Shown here: positions 8,104 to 15,528 of the stretch, in pieces
Layout of the letters: each line of letters starts with the position of its first letter
Position numbering within the stretch: the first letter of the stretch is position 1
Source of the DNA: Promethearchaeota archaeon
GTDB taxonomy: Archaea > Asgardarchaeota > Lokiarchaeia > Sigynarchaeales > SOKP01
Length of the DNA: 39,684 nucleotides
NCBI GenBank assembly: GCA_014730295.1
Contig: WJIN01000234.1
Location: forward strand, 1 to 39,684
Direction: 5' to 3'
Notes under the pieces: generated by a model
Database searches by the model: none
Told to the model about the DNA's origin: nothing
The model's input: the letters and a program-made list of their open reading frames with translations, nothing else
Translations under genes and position numbers: made by a program

Positions 8104-8753
8104 TTCAAGAGGATTTTGATATAGAGCTTTATAACATGCAATATAGCGTTATCCTTAATTGCCTAAAATTCAAAGATCATCCTTCAATGGAAGAAATATT
8201 TGATGGAATGAATCATCTTCAAGAAAAATTTCGGGATGCAATAATTCAATTTTTTAATTCCGATCTTATAATTAATCTACAACACATTATTTATGCGATA
8301 TATTTCTCTCAAAGAGCATTTAGCCAAGAAATTAATATCTCAAATAAGATAAGCATAGAATTTTTATTGTATTTAGCAGCAAATCGCCAGATTAAAATTG
8401 CAATTGATTCATTTGGGATTAGAGCCGAAAATTTAGACCAAGGTCCAATTTATATGTGCATTGTTTCAGAAAAAACTCGAAGTATGCAAATCTATGAAGA
8501 ACTACGTAACCTGTTTGATGTAGAAGAAATAAACCTTCAGTTTCCTGATTTCACATCAGAAAAAATTGTCAGAATAAAAAACTTTTATAATATTTCTGAA
8601 GACCAAATATCCTCTATTCTTAGCACTTCAGATTCTGACCATATCTCAAATTTCATAGATAAAAAAAATGTTGAAATTATTCAAGGTGCATTGCTGGGGA
8701 TTGTTTGTGAAAAAATGGCTCTGTTAAGTTTGGAAGGGGTCAAATTTGACTAA
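8100..8753 (+). CDS. cgi121: KEOPS complex subunit Cgi121
   Basis: A 217-residue protein whose middle matches Cgi121. An INLQHIIYAIYFSQRAF helix is followed by SIEFLLYLAANRQIKIAIDSFGI, the family's E-x-LLY-x-A-x-x-RQI-x-x-AI pattern, and then by a beta strand (GPIYMCIVS). Cgi121 binds the Bud32 kinase and the tRNA CCA end within KEOPS. The C-terminal half (about 140-217) is longer than in the minimal family and predicted helical. The start overlaps the ecfT stop (ATGA), which places a tRNA-modification subunit in the transporter transcript. It converges on the Tan1-like gene, with a four-base overlap of the two 3' ends. Confidence 0.82.
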   Translation: MIQEDFDIELYNMQYSVILNCLKFKDHPSMEEIFDGMNHLQEKFRDAIIQFFNSDLIINLQHIIYAIYFSQRAFSQEINISNKISIEFLLYLAANRQIKIAIDSFGIRAENLDQGPIYMCIVSEKTRSMQIYEELRNLFDVEEINLQFPDFTSEKIVRIKNFYNISEDQISSILSTSDSDHISNFIDKKNVEIIQGALLGIVCEKMALLSLEGVKFD

Positions 8754-9292
8754 GATTCTGACTCCGATTCCATAAATTCATTTTTCGGACTGATCACTTC
8801 ACCAGGGTTTAAGAAAGAAATCCCGCAGATATTTTTTAACAATTCAATCCGAATAATCTTTTCGGGATTTTCTAAATCTACAGGATTATTTATATGTTTC
8901 GCAACAGATTCTATAAGCGATTTCCTCCCAATGAGTTTATTTTTTCTACGTCGTAATTTAATCCGGAACCTTTCTCCGTTAGAAATATAGTTTGTGTAAT
9001 TTTCTTTGACAATGTTTTCTATTTGTTTCAAATCTGTTTCACATACAAATTGAATGGGTACTATTTTCAAAACATACTTAAAAAAATATGGTTCTTTAGC
9101 TAGGATTTTCTTAATTTTTTCTATTATCTCAAACTCATTTTTATTTGTTTTAGCGGTGATAAGGCCTTGGAACTCCAGATCCGAGATGATCGGGTATGGA
9201 TCCTCACATATTAGCAACACAAACCAGAGCTCTGCCTTTGCATTCGTTTCATTATACCTTGGAGATGAGACCAATAGATTGAAATTTTTCAT
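8750..9292 (-). CDS. THUMP-domain protein, Tan1-like tRNA acetylation partner
   Basis: A 180-residue protein. The C-terminal half is a THUMP RNA-binding domain: ERFRIKLRRR, then LIESVAKHINNPVDLENP and IIRIELLKNICGISFLNPGEVI. The N-terminal half contains LLVSSPRYNETNAKAELWFVL, the opening of archaeal Tan1 proteins. Tan1 is an accessory for N4-acetylcytidine formation in tRNA, presenting the substrate to the acetyltransferase, which is not in this window. The start at 9292 follows a GAGGAGG site at 9301-9308. An ATG-TAA start-stop pair lies directly before it (9293-9298). It is 19 bases downstream of tsaC, so probably co-transcribed. Confidence 0.82.
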   Translation of the reverse strand: MKNFNLLVSSPRYNETNAKAELWFVLLICEDPYPIISDLEFQGLITAKTNKNEFEIIEKIKKILAKEPYFFKYVLKIVPIQFVCETDLKQIENIVKENYTNYISNGERFRIKLRRRKNKLIGRKSLIESVAKHINNPVDLENPEKIIRIELLKNICGISFLNPGEVISPKNEFMESESES

Positions 9293-9300
9293 TTACATTT

Positions 9301-9308
9301 GCCTCCTC
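9301..9308 (-). promoter_or_regulatory. Shine-Dalgarno site for the Tan1-like gene
   Basis: GAGGAGG on the minus strand. The ATG at 9292 is about nine bases away, a good distance, whereas the ATG at 9298 is too close and is followed at once by TAA. This decides the start at 9292. Confidence 0.6.
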
Positions 9309-9311
9309 TTT

Positions 9312-9971
9312 TTAATCAGAAATTACTTTCAAAATTTCTTCCTTACTAATATTCCCCTCTCTCAAGATCTCAATTTGATTCTTTGTACAGTCCACAATAG
9401 TACTAGCGTCTTTTGATTCAGATTCCCCCGCATCCAATATGAGATCGATAGGACCTAAAAACCTATTAGAAACCTCTTGACCACTTGTTGCTGGATCCTC
9501 ACCCGAATAACTCGCTGAAGTTCCGACTATACCCCCAAATGTCCCTTTTTCTTTAAGAGATTTTAGAATTTCAGATATTATCTTATTTTCTGGAATATTA
9601 AGTCTTATATTTTTTTCACTGGCTGACACTTCTATAGGAATAATATTGGGTTGTTTTCTGTTTAATTTCAAAATTAATTGTCCGGGCCAAAAATGAGAGG
9701 CTAATTTCAAAGCAATTTCATTAAACTCAGCAATTTTCTTTGCTTCTTCAAAATCGGCGACTAAAAGAAGAAATCCTTTGGATTTATCTCTAAACTTAAG
9801 CTGATATAATCTTTCAACCGCACCTATGTTGGTAGGATCGCATCCTAATCTATACATAGAATTCGTTGGAAAACCAATTATATTTCCTTCAATAATATTA
9901 TCTATTGCAATATCTAAGAAAATCCCAATTTCCTCAAGTTCTTTATTTTTTATCTTAATTAAAAAACCCAT
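9312..9971 (-). CDS. tsaC: Threonylcarbamoyl-AMP synthase, TsaC/YrdC type
   Basis: A YrdC-domain protein of about 219 residues without the extra Sua5 C-terminal domain. It makes threonylcarbamoyl-AMP from threonine, bicarbonate and ATP, the intermediate that KEOPS transfers to tRNA. Visible pieces are GFPTNSMYRLGCDP, AVERLYQLKFRDKSKGFLLLV (Lys-x-Arg ... Lys-Gly), SHFWPGQLILKLNRK, IRLNIPENK and VGTSASYSGEDPAT. The first motif is unusual: most relatives have PTE/PTD followed by Y/F-G-L/V-G, and here an Arg replaces that Gly. I chose ATG 9971 over TTG 9983 because it is the first ATG and leaves the fold intact. It lies in the same neighbourhood as two KEOPS subunits. Confidence 0.85.
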   Translation of the reverse strand: MGFLIKIKNKELEEIGIFLDIAIDNIIEGNIIGFPTNSMYRLGCDPTNIGAVERLYQLKFRDKSKGFLLLVADFEEAKKIAEFNEIALKLASHFWPGQLILKLNRKQPNIIPIEVSASEKNIRLNIPENKIISEILKSLKEKGTFGGIVGTSASYSGEDPATSGQEVSNRFLGPIDLILDAGESESKDASTIVDCTKNQIEILREGNISKEEILKVISD

Positions 9972-10007
9972 ATCTAAAACCAATAAAATTGGAAATCCAA
10001 AAAATTT

Positions 10008-10050
10008 AATGCTTAAAAATAAAAATAAGATAACTATTAAAAATAAAAAG
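10008..10050 (-). terminator. T-rich terminator after the por operon
   Basis: Read on the minus strand, several T5 tracts follow the porB stop immediately. Archaeal termination typically uses such tracts. The stretch also serves as the short upstream region of tsaC. Confidence 0.5.
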
Positions 10051-10986
10051 TTACATTTGCTCTTGGCATTTTAATTCTGCTTCAAGCCTCTTCCATTGCT
10101 TATCTATTTGATTTTGAAGCGCCATTAGAGATTTTTCCGATATGCCTGAAAATCTTTTTTGCTGAGAGATATATTCAATTAAGGGTACTCTTTTATCAGG
10201 ATCTAATAAACGTCTACTCGGTTTAGAAAGTGTTTTAACTCCATTTTCCACTTCATACAAAACCCAAAATCCAGATTTGACTGCTAATTTAGCGATTTCA
10301 ATTGTATCTTCTGCAGAATATCCCCAACCAGGTGGACATGGGGCTAATATATGAATGTACCTACATCCTTTAATATCTTTAGCTTTCTTAAACTTATCGT
10401 AGAGATCTAATGGTTCTGAAACACTACAAGTTGCGACATAAGGAATGTCATGTGCCTCCATAATCCTTGGTACATCTTTCTTGAATTGCTGTTTACCGAA
10501 TGGTGTGGTAGTTGTTTTGGCTCCATGTGGGGTTGAACTACTTCTCTGAATTCCTGTGTTCATGTAAGCTTCATTATCATAACATACATATATCATATCT
10601 GTGTTTCGCTCTGCGGCACCGCTTAATCCTTGAATACCAATATCTGTTGTCCCTCCATCTCCGGCAAACGTCATAGCTGTCATATCTTTCCACGGACCAT
10701 CAGGAAATCTTTCTGCCTTCGCTTTAAATGCTGCATCGAGCCCCGTTGCTGCCGCCGCTCCCGCTGCAAATGCCATATTTAGAAAAGGGAAATTTGGAGC
10801 AGTTTTAGGCCATAGTCCAACTACAACATTTAAACAAGAGGCAGGTGCAACTAATGAGGTCTTGGGTCCTAAAGCTTTCATAGCCCAGCGTAGAGCTATC
10901 TCAAGACCGCATCCTGCGCAACATGAATTTCCTGGTAGAAAATACTCATCACACGCGTCTTTTAAGGCTTCCTTTATAGTTGTCAT
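10051..10986 (-). CDS. porB: Pyruvate:ferredoxin oxidoreductase, beta subunit
   Basis: A 311-residue thiamine-diphosphate subunit. CCAGCG gives the first two cluster Cys (23 and 26), Cys51 in ASCLNV the third, and HILAPCPPGWGY the fourth, matching the 4Fe-4S ligands of PorB. The ThDP/Mg motif is GDGGTTDIG followed by DNEAYMNTG. The RSSSTPHGAKTTTTPFGK stretch is characteristic of pyruvate-specific beta subunits. It decarboxylates pyruvate with CoA and ferredoxin to acetyl-CoA and CO2, in complex with the three upstream genes. It starts two bases after porA ends, with a Shine-Dalgarno site inside the porA 3' end. It is the last gene of the operon. Confidence 0.93.
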   Translation of the reverse strand: MTTIKEALKDACDEYFLPGNSCCAGCGLEIALRWAMKALGPKTSLVAPASCLNVVVGLWPKTAPNFPFLNMAFAAGAAAATGLDAAFKAKAERFPDGPWKDMTAMTFAGDGGTTDIGIQGLSGAAERNTDMIYVCYDNEAYMNTGIQRSSSTPHGAKTTTTPFGKQQFKKDVPRIMEAHDIPYVATCSVSEPLDLYDKFKKAKDIKGCRYIHILAPCPPGWGYSAEDTIEIAKLAVKSGFWVLYEVENGVKTLSKPSRRLLDPDKRVPLIEYISQQKRFSGISEKSLMALQNQIDKQWKRLEAELKCQEQM

Positions 10987-10988
10987 TA

Positions 10989-12248
10989 TTATTTCACCTC
11001 CAATTTTCCATGCCAGAGAGTACCATGAATTAAATCATCTGGTAATTCTCCAGTTTCATGCATTTGTACAAGAATTTTTAATTGATCTTTCTGTTCTTCG
11101 ACACTTACTTCTCGACCACCAAGTCCAGAAATCATTGGTAACACTTTGGTCTTAATGCCTGTATTATATAAAGATGTTTTTACTTCGCTACTTACAGGGC
11201 CGCCTGTAGGAGATCCAAAGGCTGTAGCACGATCAACCACTCCTAGAACCTTCACCTTTTTTGCGATATCTCTGATATCCTCAACTGGAAAAGGTCTGAA
11301 ATGTCTTAATTTGACCATTCCTACTTTATATCCCTCTTGTCTCAATTCGTCGACCGCTTGTTCCATTTGCAATGCCAGATCGCCATAGATTATAACGGCA
11401 ACATCTGCATCATCAAGCTTATATGGTTTTACCAGCCCATTACCGTAGTCTCTACCAAACATCTCTTTAAATTCTTTAGCTGCGCTTTTTATTTTTTCTT
11501 TGGCTTTCATCATGGTATCGTGTATCTTAAGCCGAAACTCACTATAAAACCCAGACGGCATAATCAAATTTCCATGCATCATTGGTCTCTCCGGATCTAT
11601 GAAAATATGATCCCATCCTTTCTCATCGGGAAGCGGTGGCAAATAACTATCCACCAAATCTTGATCCTCAATAATCACTGGTTTCGAGGTATGAGAAAGA
11701 ATAAATCCTCCATAGGCAACAAATTTTGGCAACATAACTTCGGGATCTTCGCTTACTTTATAGGACATCAAGATCTCATCATAGATTTCTTGATGAGTTG
11801 CACAGAAGGCGCTCATCCATCCCGTATCCCGAGCAGCAATAACATCGGTAAAATCTGCCCAGATATTCCATGGTGGGGCAACTCCCCTACTTGCAATCGC
11901 TGTGACTATCGGGAGCCTGCTTGAACTTGCCCAATGGATCATTTCATACATATAGAATAGTCCTTGACCCGCTGTAGCTGTAAATGTTCTAGTGCCCGCG
12001 ATACTCGCTCCAACAATTGAAGCCATAACTGAATGCTCGCTTTCCACTTTAATATATTGTGTCCCTGGCATTAATCCTCCATCAACAAACTCACTAAGCT
12101 TTTCCACAACTGTTGTTTGAGGGGTAATTGGATATGCGCTTATGACCTGAACACGCGCAGATTTAGCGGCATATGCAGCAGATAGATTACCTTTAATGAT
12201 TTTCGTTTCTTTCTCTTGAATAAAATCTTTCTGTTTTGCCTCAGTCAT
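10989..12248 (-). CDS. porA: Pyruvate:ferredoxin oxidoreductase, alpha subunit
   Basis: A 419-residue alpha chain. It has the pyrimidine-binding opening [34 protein letters not shown], with the YPITPQT motif diagnostic of PorA, then [29 protein letters not shown], and later the C-terminal domain [15 protein letters not shown] with [10 protein letters not shown]. It supplies half of the active site shared with PorB. Length is usual for the separate-subunit archaeal enzyme. Its ATG overlaps the porD stop (ATGA). Confidence 0.93.
   Translation of the reverse strand: MTEAKQKDFIQEKETKIIKGNLSAAYAAKSARVQVISAYPITPQTTVVEKLSEFVDGGLMPGTQYIKVESEHSVMASIVGASIAGTRTFTATAGQGLFYMYEMIHWASSSRLPIVTAIASRGVAPPWNIWADFTDVIAARDTGWMSAFCATHQEIYDEILMSYKVSEDPEVMLPKFVAYGGFILSHTSKPVIIEDQDLVDSYLPPLPDEKGWDHIFIDPERPMMHGNLIMPSGFYSEFRLKIHDTMMKAKEKIKSAAKEFKEMFGRDYGNGLVKPYKLDDADVAVIIYGDLALQMEQAVDELRQEGYKVGMVKLRHFRPFPVEDIRDIAKKVKVLGVVDRATAFGSPTGGPVSSEVKTSLYNTGIKTKVLPMISGLGGREVSVEEQKDQLKILVQMHETGELPDDLIHGTLWHGKLEVK
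10994..11001 (-). promoter_or_regulatory. Shine-Dalgarno site for porB
   Basis: GGAGGTGA on the minus strand, within the last codons of porA and seven bases before the porB ATG. Confidence 0.65.
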
Positions 12249-12595
12249 TCTTCTATTTCACTCTCCCTGACCATTTCAATATTTTTAGTAGGACATTCTT
12301 TCGCACAGATACCACATCCTTTACAGTATATTAAATCTATTTCAAAAGATCCATCTTCAGCCTTCTTTATTACTCCTTCTGGACAATACATCCAGCAAAT
12401 CCCGCATTGATTACAGCCTTCTTTAATAATAGGACGAAATGTCCTCCAGTCTCCTGTGGTTCCAATACTTGCATCTATTGGTAGAGAAATTGGGATTGGT
12501 GGTAGTTCCCTCCAGTTTCGGTATTCTTGAATTTTTGGTCTCTCTTCTTTTGATTTACAAATATTTTTCCATTTTTTATCTTCCGATTCACTCAT
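12245..12595 (-). CDS. porD: Pyruvate:ferredoxin oxidoreductase, delta (ferredoxin) subunit
   Basis: A 116-residue protein carrying two 4Fe-4S clusters: [12 protein letters not shown] and [12 protein letters not shown], each a full CxxCxxCxxxCP. It passes electrons from the ThDP site to free ferredoxin. The N-terminal 55 residues are a charged extension with [21 protein letters not shown], a normal PorD segment. It starts at ATG 12595, overlapping the porG stop by one base, with GGAGGT upstream. Confidence 0.93.
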   Translation of the reverse strand: MSESEDKKWKNICKSKEERPKIQEYRNWRELPPIPISLPIDASIGTTGDWRTFRPIIKEGCNQCGICWMYCPEGVIKKAEDGSFEIDLIYCKGCGICAKECPTKNIEMVRESEIEE

Positions 12596-13170
12596 TATTT
12601 AACCTCCTTTACGGATTTAAATGCATCCTCTGCGACTTTCATATTTATCTCAGATCGTTTTTCACCAAATTCTTCTGTGATTACTTTTTTCATGGTATCT
12701 AAACCATAAAATCCCGTTATTTTTCCAAAAGCGCTAAGCATGGGAATGTTAAGTATAGGGCCACTCGAAAGCATAAATTTATGATCGATACAGATGCCAG
12801 TCGCATCAACCATATATATTTTAATTTCATTCGGCAATTTACTCTCATCTATCGGTTTATCACTATTTATTATTAAAGTGGTGCCTTCCTTCACTGAATC
12901 ACGAATTCGCGGAATTTCTAATAGCGAAATATCAAAAACCAGCAAATAGTCGGGGTCAACCACACTATCATAGGTTTTGATTGGTAGTGATTTGGATATC
13001 TTTGTGAACGCAGAAATCGGAGCTCCGCGCCTCTCAGCACCTATAATGGGGATTGCGATTGTATCATGAAATCCCGTTTCATATGCAAATTGGGCAAGGA
13101 GCTGACTTGCGGTCACAGCTGTTTGACCACCCCGCGCAGCGAATGAAATCTCTATTATTCCGTTTTCCAT
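12595..13170 (-). CDS. porG: Pyruvate:ferredoxin oxidoreductase, gamma subunit
   Basis: A 191-residue gamma chain, the first gene of the por operon. It opens with the family motif [21 protein letters not shown] and contains [26 protein letters not shown], both standard for the gamma domain that binds CoA and stabilises the complex. ATG 13170 is chosen over the TTG at 13182 because the family usually starts four to six residues before this motif. Gene order gamma-delta-alpha-beta is the common archaeal one. A TATA element lies about 95 bases upstream. Confidence 0.92.
   Translation of the reverse strand: MENGIIEISFAARGGQTAVTASQLLAQFAYETGFHDTIAIPIIGAERRGAPISAFTKISKSLPIKTYDSVVDPDYLLVFDISLLEIPRIRDSVKEGTTLIINSDKPIDESKLPNEIKIYMVDATGICIDHKFMLSSGPILNIPMLSAFGKITGFYGLDTMKKVITEEFGEKRSEINMKVAEDAFKSVKEVK
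12602..12607 (-). promoter_or_regulatory. Shine-Dalgarno site for porD
   Basis: GGAGGT on the minus strand, in the last codons of porG, about six bases before the porD ATG. Confidence 0.6.
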
Positions 13171-13221
13171 CACTTTTTTCAACTTTTTTTCTTTTTTGAT
13201 TTTGTTTTTTTATATCATCAG

Positions 13222-13267
13222 AAGCAACCAACAAAAAAATCCGATTCGAACATTTTTTTGGTTGCTT
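13222..13267 (-). repeat. Imperfect inverted repeat (hairpin) upstream of por
   Basis: Two eight-base blocks, AAGCAACC and AAAAAAAT, separated by three bases, pair with ATTTTTTT and GGTTGCTT across an 11-base loop (13241-13251) that itself contains TTCGAA. The outer arm touches the TATA-like element, so the structure would lie at or just after the expected por transcript start. It may be an operator or a leader hairpin; it is not tRNA-like overall. Confidence 0.6.
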
Positions 13268-13274
13268 TATAAAG
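13265..13274 (-). promoter_or_regulatory. porG: Likely TATA box of the por operon
   Basis: CTTTATAAAG, a perfectly symmetric TATA-like decamer, sits about 95 bases before the porG ATG. Initiation about 25 bases downstream would give a leader of roughly 70 bases that includes part of the inverted repeat. Symmetry leaves direction ambiguous, but only por starts within reach; zpr1 is over 340 bases away. Confidence 0.45.
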
Positions 13275-13282
13275 ATAAAATA

Positions 13283-13303
13283 ATTACTACTACTTGTAGT
13301 AAT
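13283..13303. repeat. Perfect inverted repeat beside the por TATA box
   Basis: ATTACTAC and GTAGTAAT flank a five-base spacer. It lies nine bases upstream of the TATA-like element as read toward por, the place where an activator or repressor dimer could bind. Spacing is about two helical turns from the TATA centre. Confidence 0.5.
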
Positions 13304-13619
13304 CCTAATACTACGCTTAACAATAATACTGAGTCTGAAACAAAACTTCCACCTTTAAGTGGTTCTATTCCCATTTTGTTCAACCTTATATTATTGTTAA
13401 AATGTATTTTAAAAAGTATTATTATCCTAAATCGCTCTTTATTAAAAAAATTTTTTGTTTTATTTCTTTTGCCAAATCTCTTTTTGAGATATATTGACCG
13501 ATCTAAATACCTAATTTATCAAAAGAAACAATATGATGATCATTTTACGCATAAAAATTCATTAATTTCAAATTATTTAGTTACTCAATATTTCTGAACT
13601 AATTATGGGTTTATAAAAA

Positions 13620-14198
13620 ATGTCCGATGAAACCAGAGATTCTAACGAGTCTTACGAGTTTAGGTGTCCTAAATGTAAAGATGGATTGATCCATATTTCT
13701 CAAACCGAATATGATTTACCAGATGAAGATAAAATGCTCATTATTAAATTAGAGTGTGATAATTGCAGTTTTCTCAAAAGGGATATTATTCCTATGACCG
13801 CTCGCACAGAACCTGGGAGATCAATTTTAAAAGTGAAAGAGGAGGCGGATCTTAAATCAAAAATTTATCGCTCTCCATCCGCCAAATTAGAGATTCCAGA
13901 ATTAGAATTAATGGTCAATCCCGGTCCTTATGCGGATTTTTATTTTACCAACGTCGAGGGAATATTATTACGATTTGAGAAAGCAGTAAGCACCTATAAA
14001 AACAGTCTGGAAGATATTGATCCTGAAAGAAACGAGGTGATAGAAATCTTGAAAGAATTGAAAGATGCGATGGCGGGAGAGAAATCCTTCACGCTGATTA
14101 TTGAAGATGCTGGAGGTGGAAGCTATATTATCCCCGAAAATAAAGAACGTTATTCGTTTGAAAAATTGGATATTTTAGAGGAGAATGAGGAGTATTAA
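13620..14198 (+). CDS. ZPR1 zinc-finger domain protein
   Basis: A 192-residue protein with one ZPR1 unit. The C4 zinc ribbon is CPKC (about 16-19) and CDNC (about 42-45). It is followed by the ZPR1 beta-sheet region: EPGRSILKVKEEADLKSKIYRSPSAKLEIPELELMVNPGPY, then the EGILLRFEKAV helix and FTLIIEDAGGGSYI. The eukaryotic protein has two such units and binds eEF1A; archaeal single-unit versions have unclear function. The C-terminus is acidic. PfkA-type phosphofructokinase follows after 74 bases on the same strand. Confidence 0.9.
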   Translation: MSDETRDSNESYEFRCPKCKDGLIHISQTEYDLPDEDKMLIIKLECDNCSFLKRDIIPMTARTEPGRSILKVKEEADLKSKIYRSPSAKLEIPELELMVNPGPYADFYFTNVEGILLRFEKAVSTYKNSLEDIDPERNEVIEILKELKDAMAGEKSFTLIIEDAGGGSYIIPENKERYSFEKLDILEENEEY

Positions 14199-14272
14199 AT
14201 TTCTAAATAAATAAGATTTTTAATATAACTAAACTTAATAAACCAAAAAACCAATTTGAAATGTGAAAGATA

Positions 14273-15454
14273 ATGACAGACAAAAGAAAAGTTGGCATTC
14301 TTACGGGAGGCGGCGACTGTCCTGGGCTCAACAGCGTCATTTATGGCATTATGTTAAAGGCTTTTGATTCCAATATAGATTGTATCGGTATCGAAAAAGG
14401 ATGGAAAGGATTCATGGAAAATTTGACTATGCCCTTAAACATTGCAGAACATGATGATTTGCATACTGTTGGAGGCACGTTATTATACACAAGTCGAACA
14501 AATCCATTTTCTCCGGTTGCCGTAGCAGAATCAGAAGAGGAGGAAAAAGAGCTCGAGGAAAAAATAGCCAAGGAGATGGCAGGGAAATTTGAGGAGTTAG
14601 GAATAGACGCATTAATTGCTATTGGTGGAGATGATACCCTCGGGGTCGCAGACACTATTTGCAAATATACAGATGCGAAAATAATTGGATGTCCTAAAAC
14701 AATAGACAATGATCTCTTAGGGACAGATTATACATTCGGATTTTGGAGCGCTGTTCAATTGGCATCCAACTCAATGGATAATCTTACCACTACCGCCAGA
14801 TCTCATCAAAGAATTTTTGTAGTAGAAATTATGGGCAGAGATGCGGGATTCTTGACAATTTATAGCGGAATATCCAGTGGAGCAGATATTATTCTTATTC
14901 CGGAAACCCCTTTTGATTTTAAAAAACATGTTATTGAAGTTTTAAAACGAAGAGTAAACGCGGGTCATAAATATCACATAATCGCATGTTCAGAGGGTGC
15001 ATATCCCTCAGATGAGTCATTGAAACGAGACTTTCAGACCATTTCTCAAGAGACAATAGATAAACTGCCCAAGGATACTTTTGGCAACCCTCTACTATCA
15101 AAGCTGAATATGTCACAGATTTTAGTCAGTGAATTACGCCTAAGTGAAGAATTAGAAGAAGAATTCAAAAAGAATAATACAAATTATGAATGTCGGAGTG
15201 TAGTATTGGGTCATACTATGCGTGCGGGAACACCCAATTCGTTTGATCGTATTTTAGGACTGAGATTAGGTCTTGCTGCGATGAAATTAGTATTAGAAAA
15301 CAAGTTCGGGATGATGGTCTCGCTGAGAGGTAATGATATACAAAGTCTTCCTCTAGCTGAAGGAGCTAAAAAGAAATATGTGGATAAAGATAGCGATATT
15401 GTTGAGTTGCGTAATTTAATGATTAAGATTCGTTACAAATCAAGAGAATTATAA
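14273..15454 (+). CDS. 6-phosphofructokinase, PfkA family, probably pyrophosphate-dependent
   Basis: A 393-residue PfkA-fold kinase. Nucleotide/phosphate loop TGGGDCPGLNS (11-21), GGDDT (118-122), PKTIDND (141-147) with the catalytic base Asp145, and MGRDAGF in the substrate site are all visible. Two positions separate ATP from pyrophosphate users. ATP enzymes have Gly after GGD and Gly before TIDND, while pyrophosphate enzymes have Asp and Lys. Here they are Asp121 and Lys142, so PPi is the predicted phosphoryl donor and the reaction would be reversible. A glutamate/lysine-rich insertion sits at about 86-101. Gene symbol is left empty because pfp and pfkA are both used. Confidence 0.9.
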   Translation: MTDKRKVGILTGGGDCPGLNSVIYGIMLKAFDSNIDCIGIEKGWKGFMENLTMPLNIAEHDDLHTVGGTLLYTSRTNPFSPVAVAESEEEEKELEEKIAKEMAGKFEELGIDALIAIGGDDTLGVADTICKYTDAKIIGCPKTIDNDLLGTDYTFGFWSAVQLASNSMDNLTTTARSHQRIFVVEIMGRDAGFLTIYSGISSGADIILIPETPFDFKKHVIEVLKRRVNAGHKYHIIACSEGAYPSDESLKRDFQTISQETIDKLPKDTFGNPLLSKLNMSQILVSELRLSEELEEEFKKNNTNYECRSVVLGHTMRAGTPNSFDRILGLRLGLAAMKLVLENKFGMMVSLRGNDIQSLPLAEGAKKKYVDKDSDIVELRNLMIKIRYKSREL

Positions 15455-15478
15455 TAATCTAAATTGATTTCTTTCTTA

Positions 15479-15484
15479 TTTTTT
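15479..15484 (+). terminator. Possible T-tract terminator after the phosphofructokinase
   Basis: T6 about 25 bases after the stop, in T-rich sequence, between two converging genes. Confidence 0.35.
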
Positions 15485-15528
15485 GAATCTTGGTTAAAAT
15501 GAATAAAAAGAAAGAAGTAAAATATTGT

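Larger units (their letters stand above)
13183..13619. other. Intergenic regulatory region between por operon and zpr1
   Basis: About 440 bases without a credible gene. It holds a long imperfect inverted repeat, a symmetric TATA-like element and a second perfect inverted repeat, listed separately, all on the por side. The rest (about 13310-13619) is AT-rich with T and A runs. A 133-codon frame crosses it but has low-complexity composition and no recognisable protein features, so I do not call it. Confidence 0.6.

Noticed and set aside
11337..11924. 195-codon plus-strand frame
   Set aside because: Antisense to the well-conserved porA gene; no independent features.
13237..13256. GTTCGAATC on the minus strand, like a tRNA T-loop
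   Set aside because: The flanking bases do not form a T stem or acceptor stem; it is the loop of a long A/T hairpin.
13196..13597. 133-codon plus-strand frame in the por-zpr1 gap
   Set aside because: Low-complexity composition driven by AT-rich sequence, no family features, and it runs through the por promoter and its inverted repeats.
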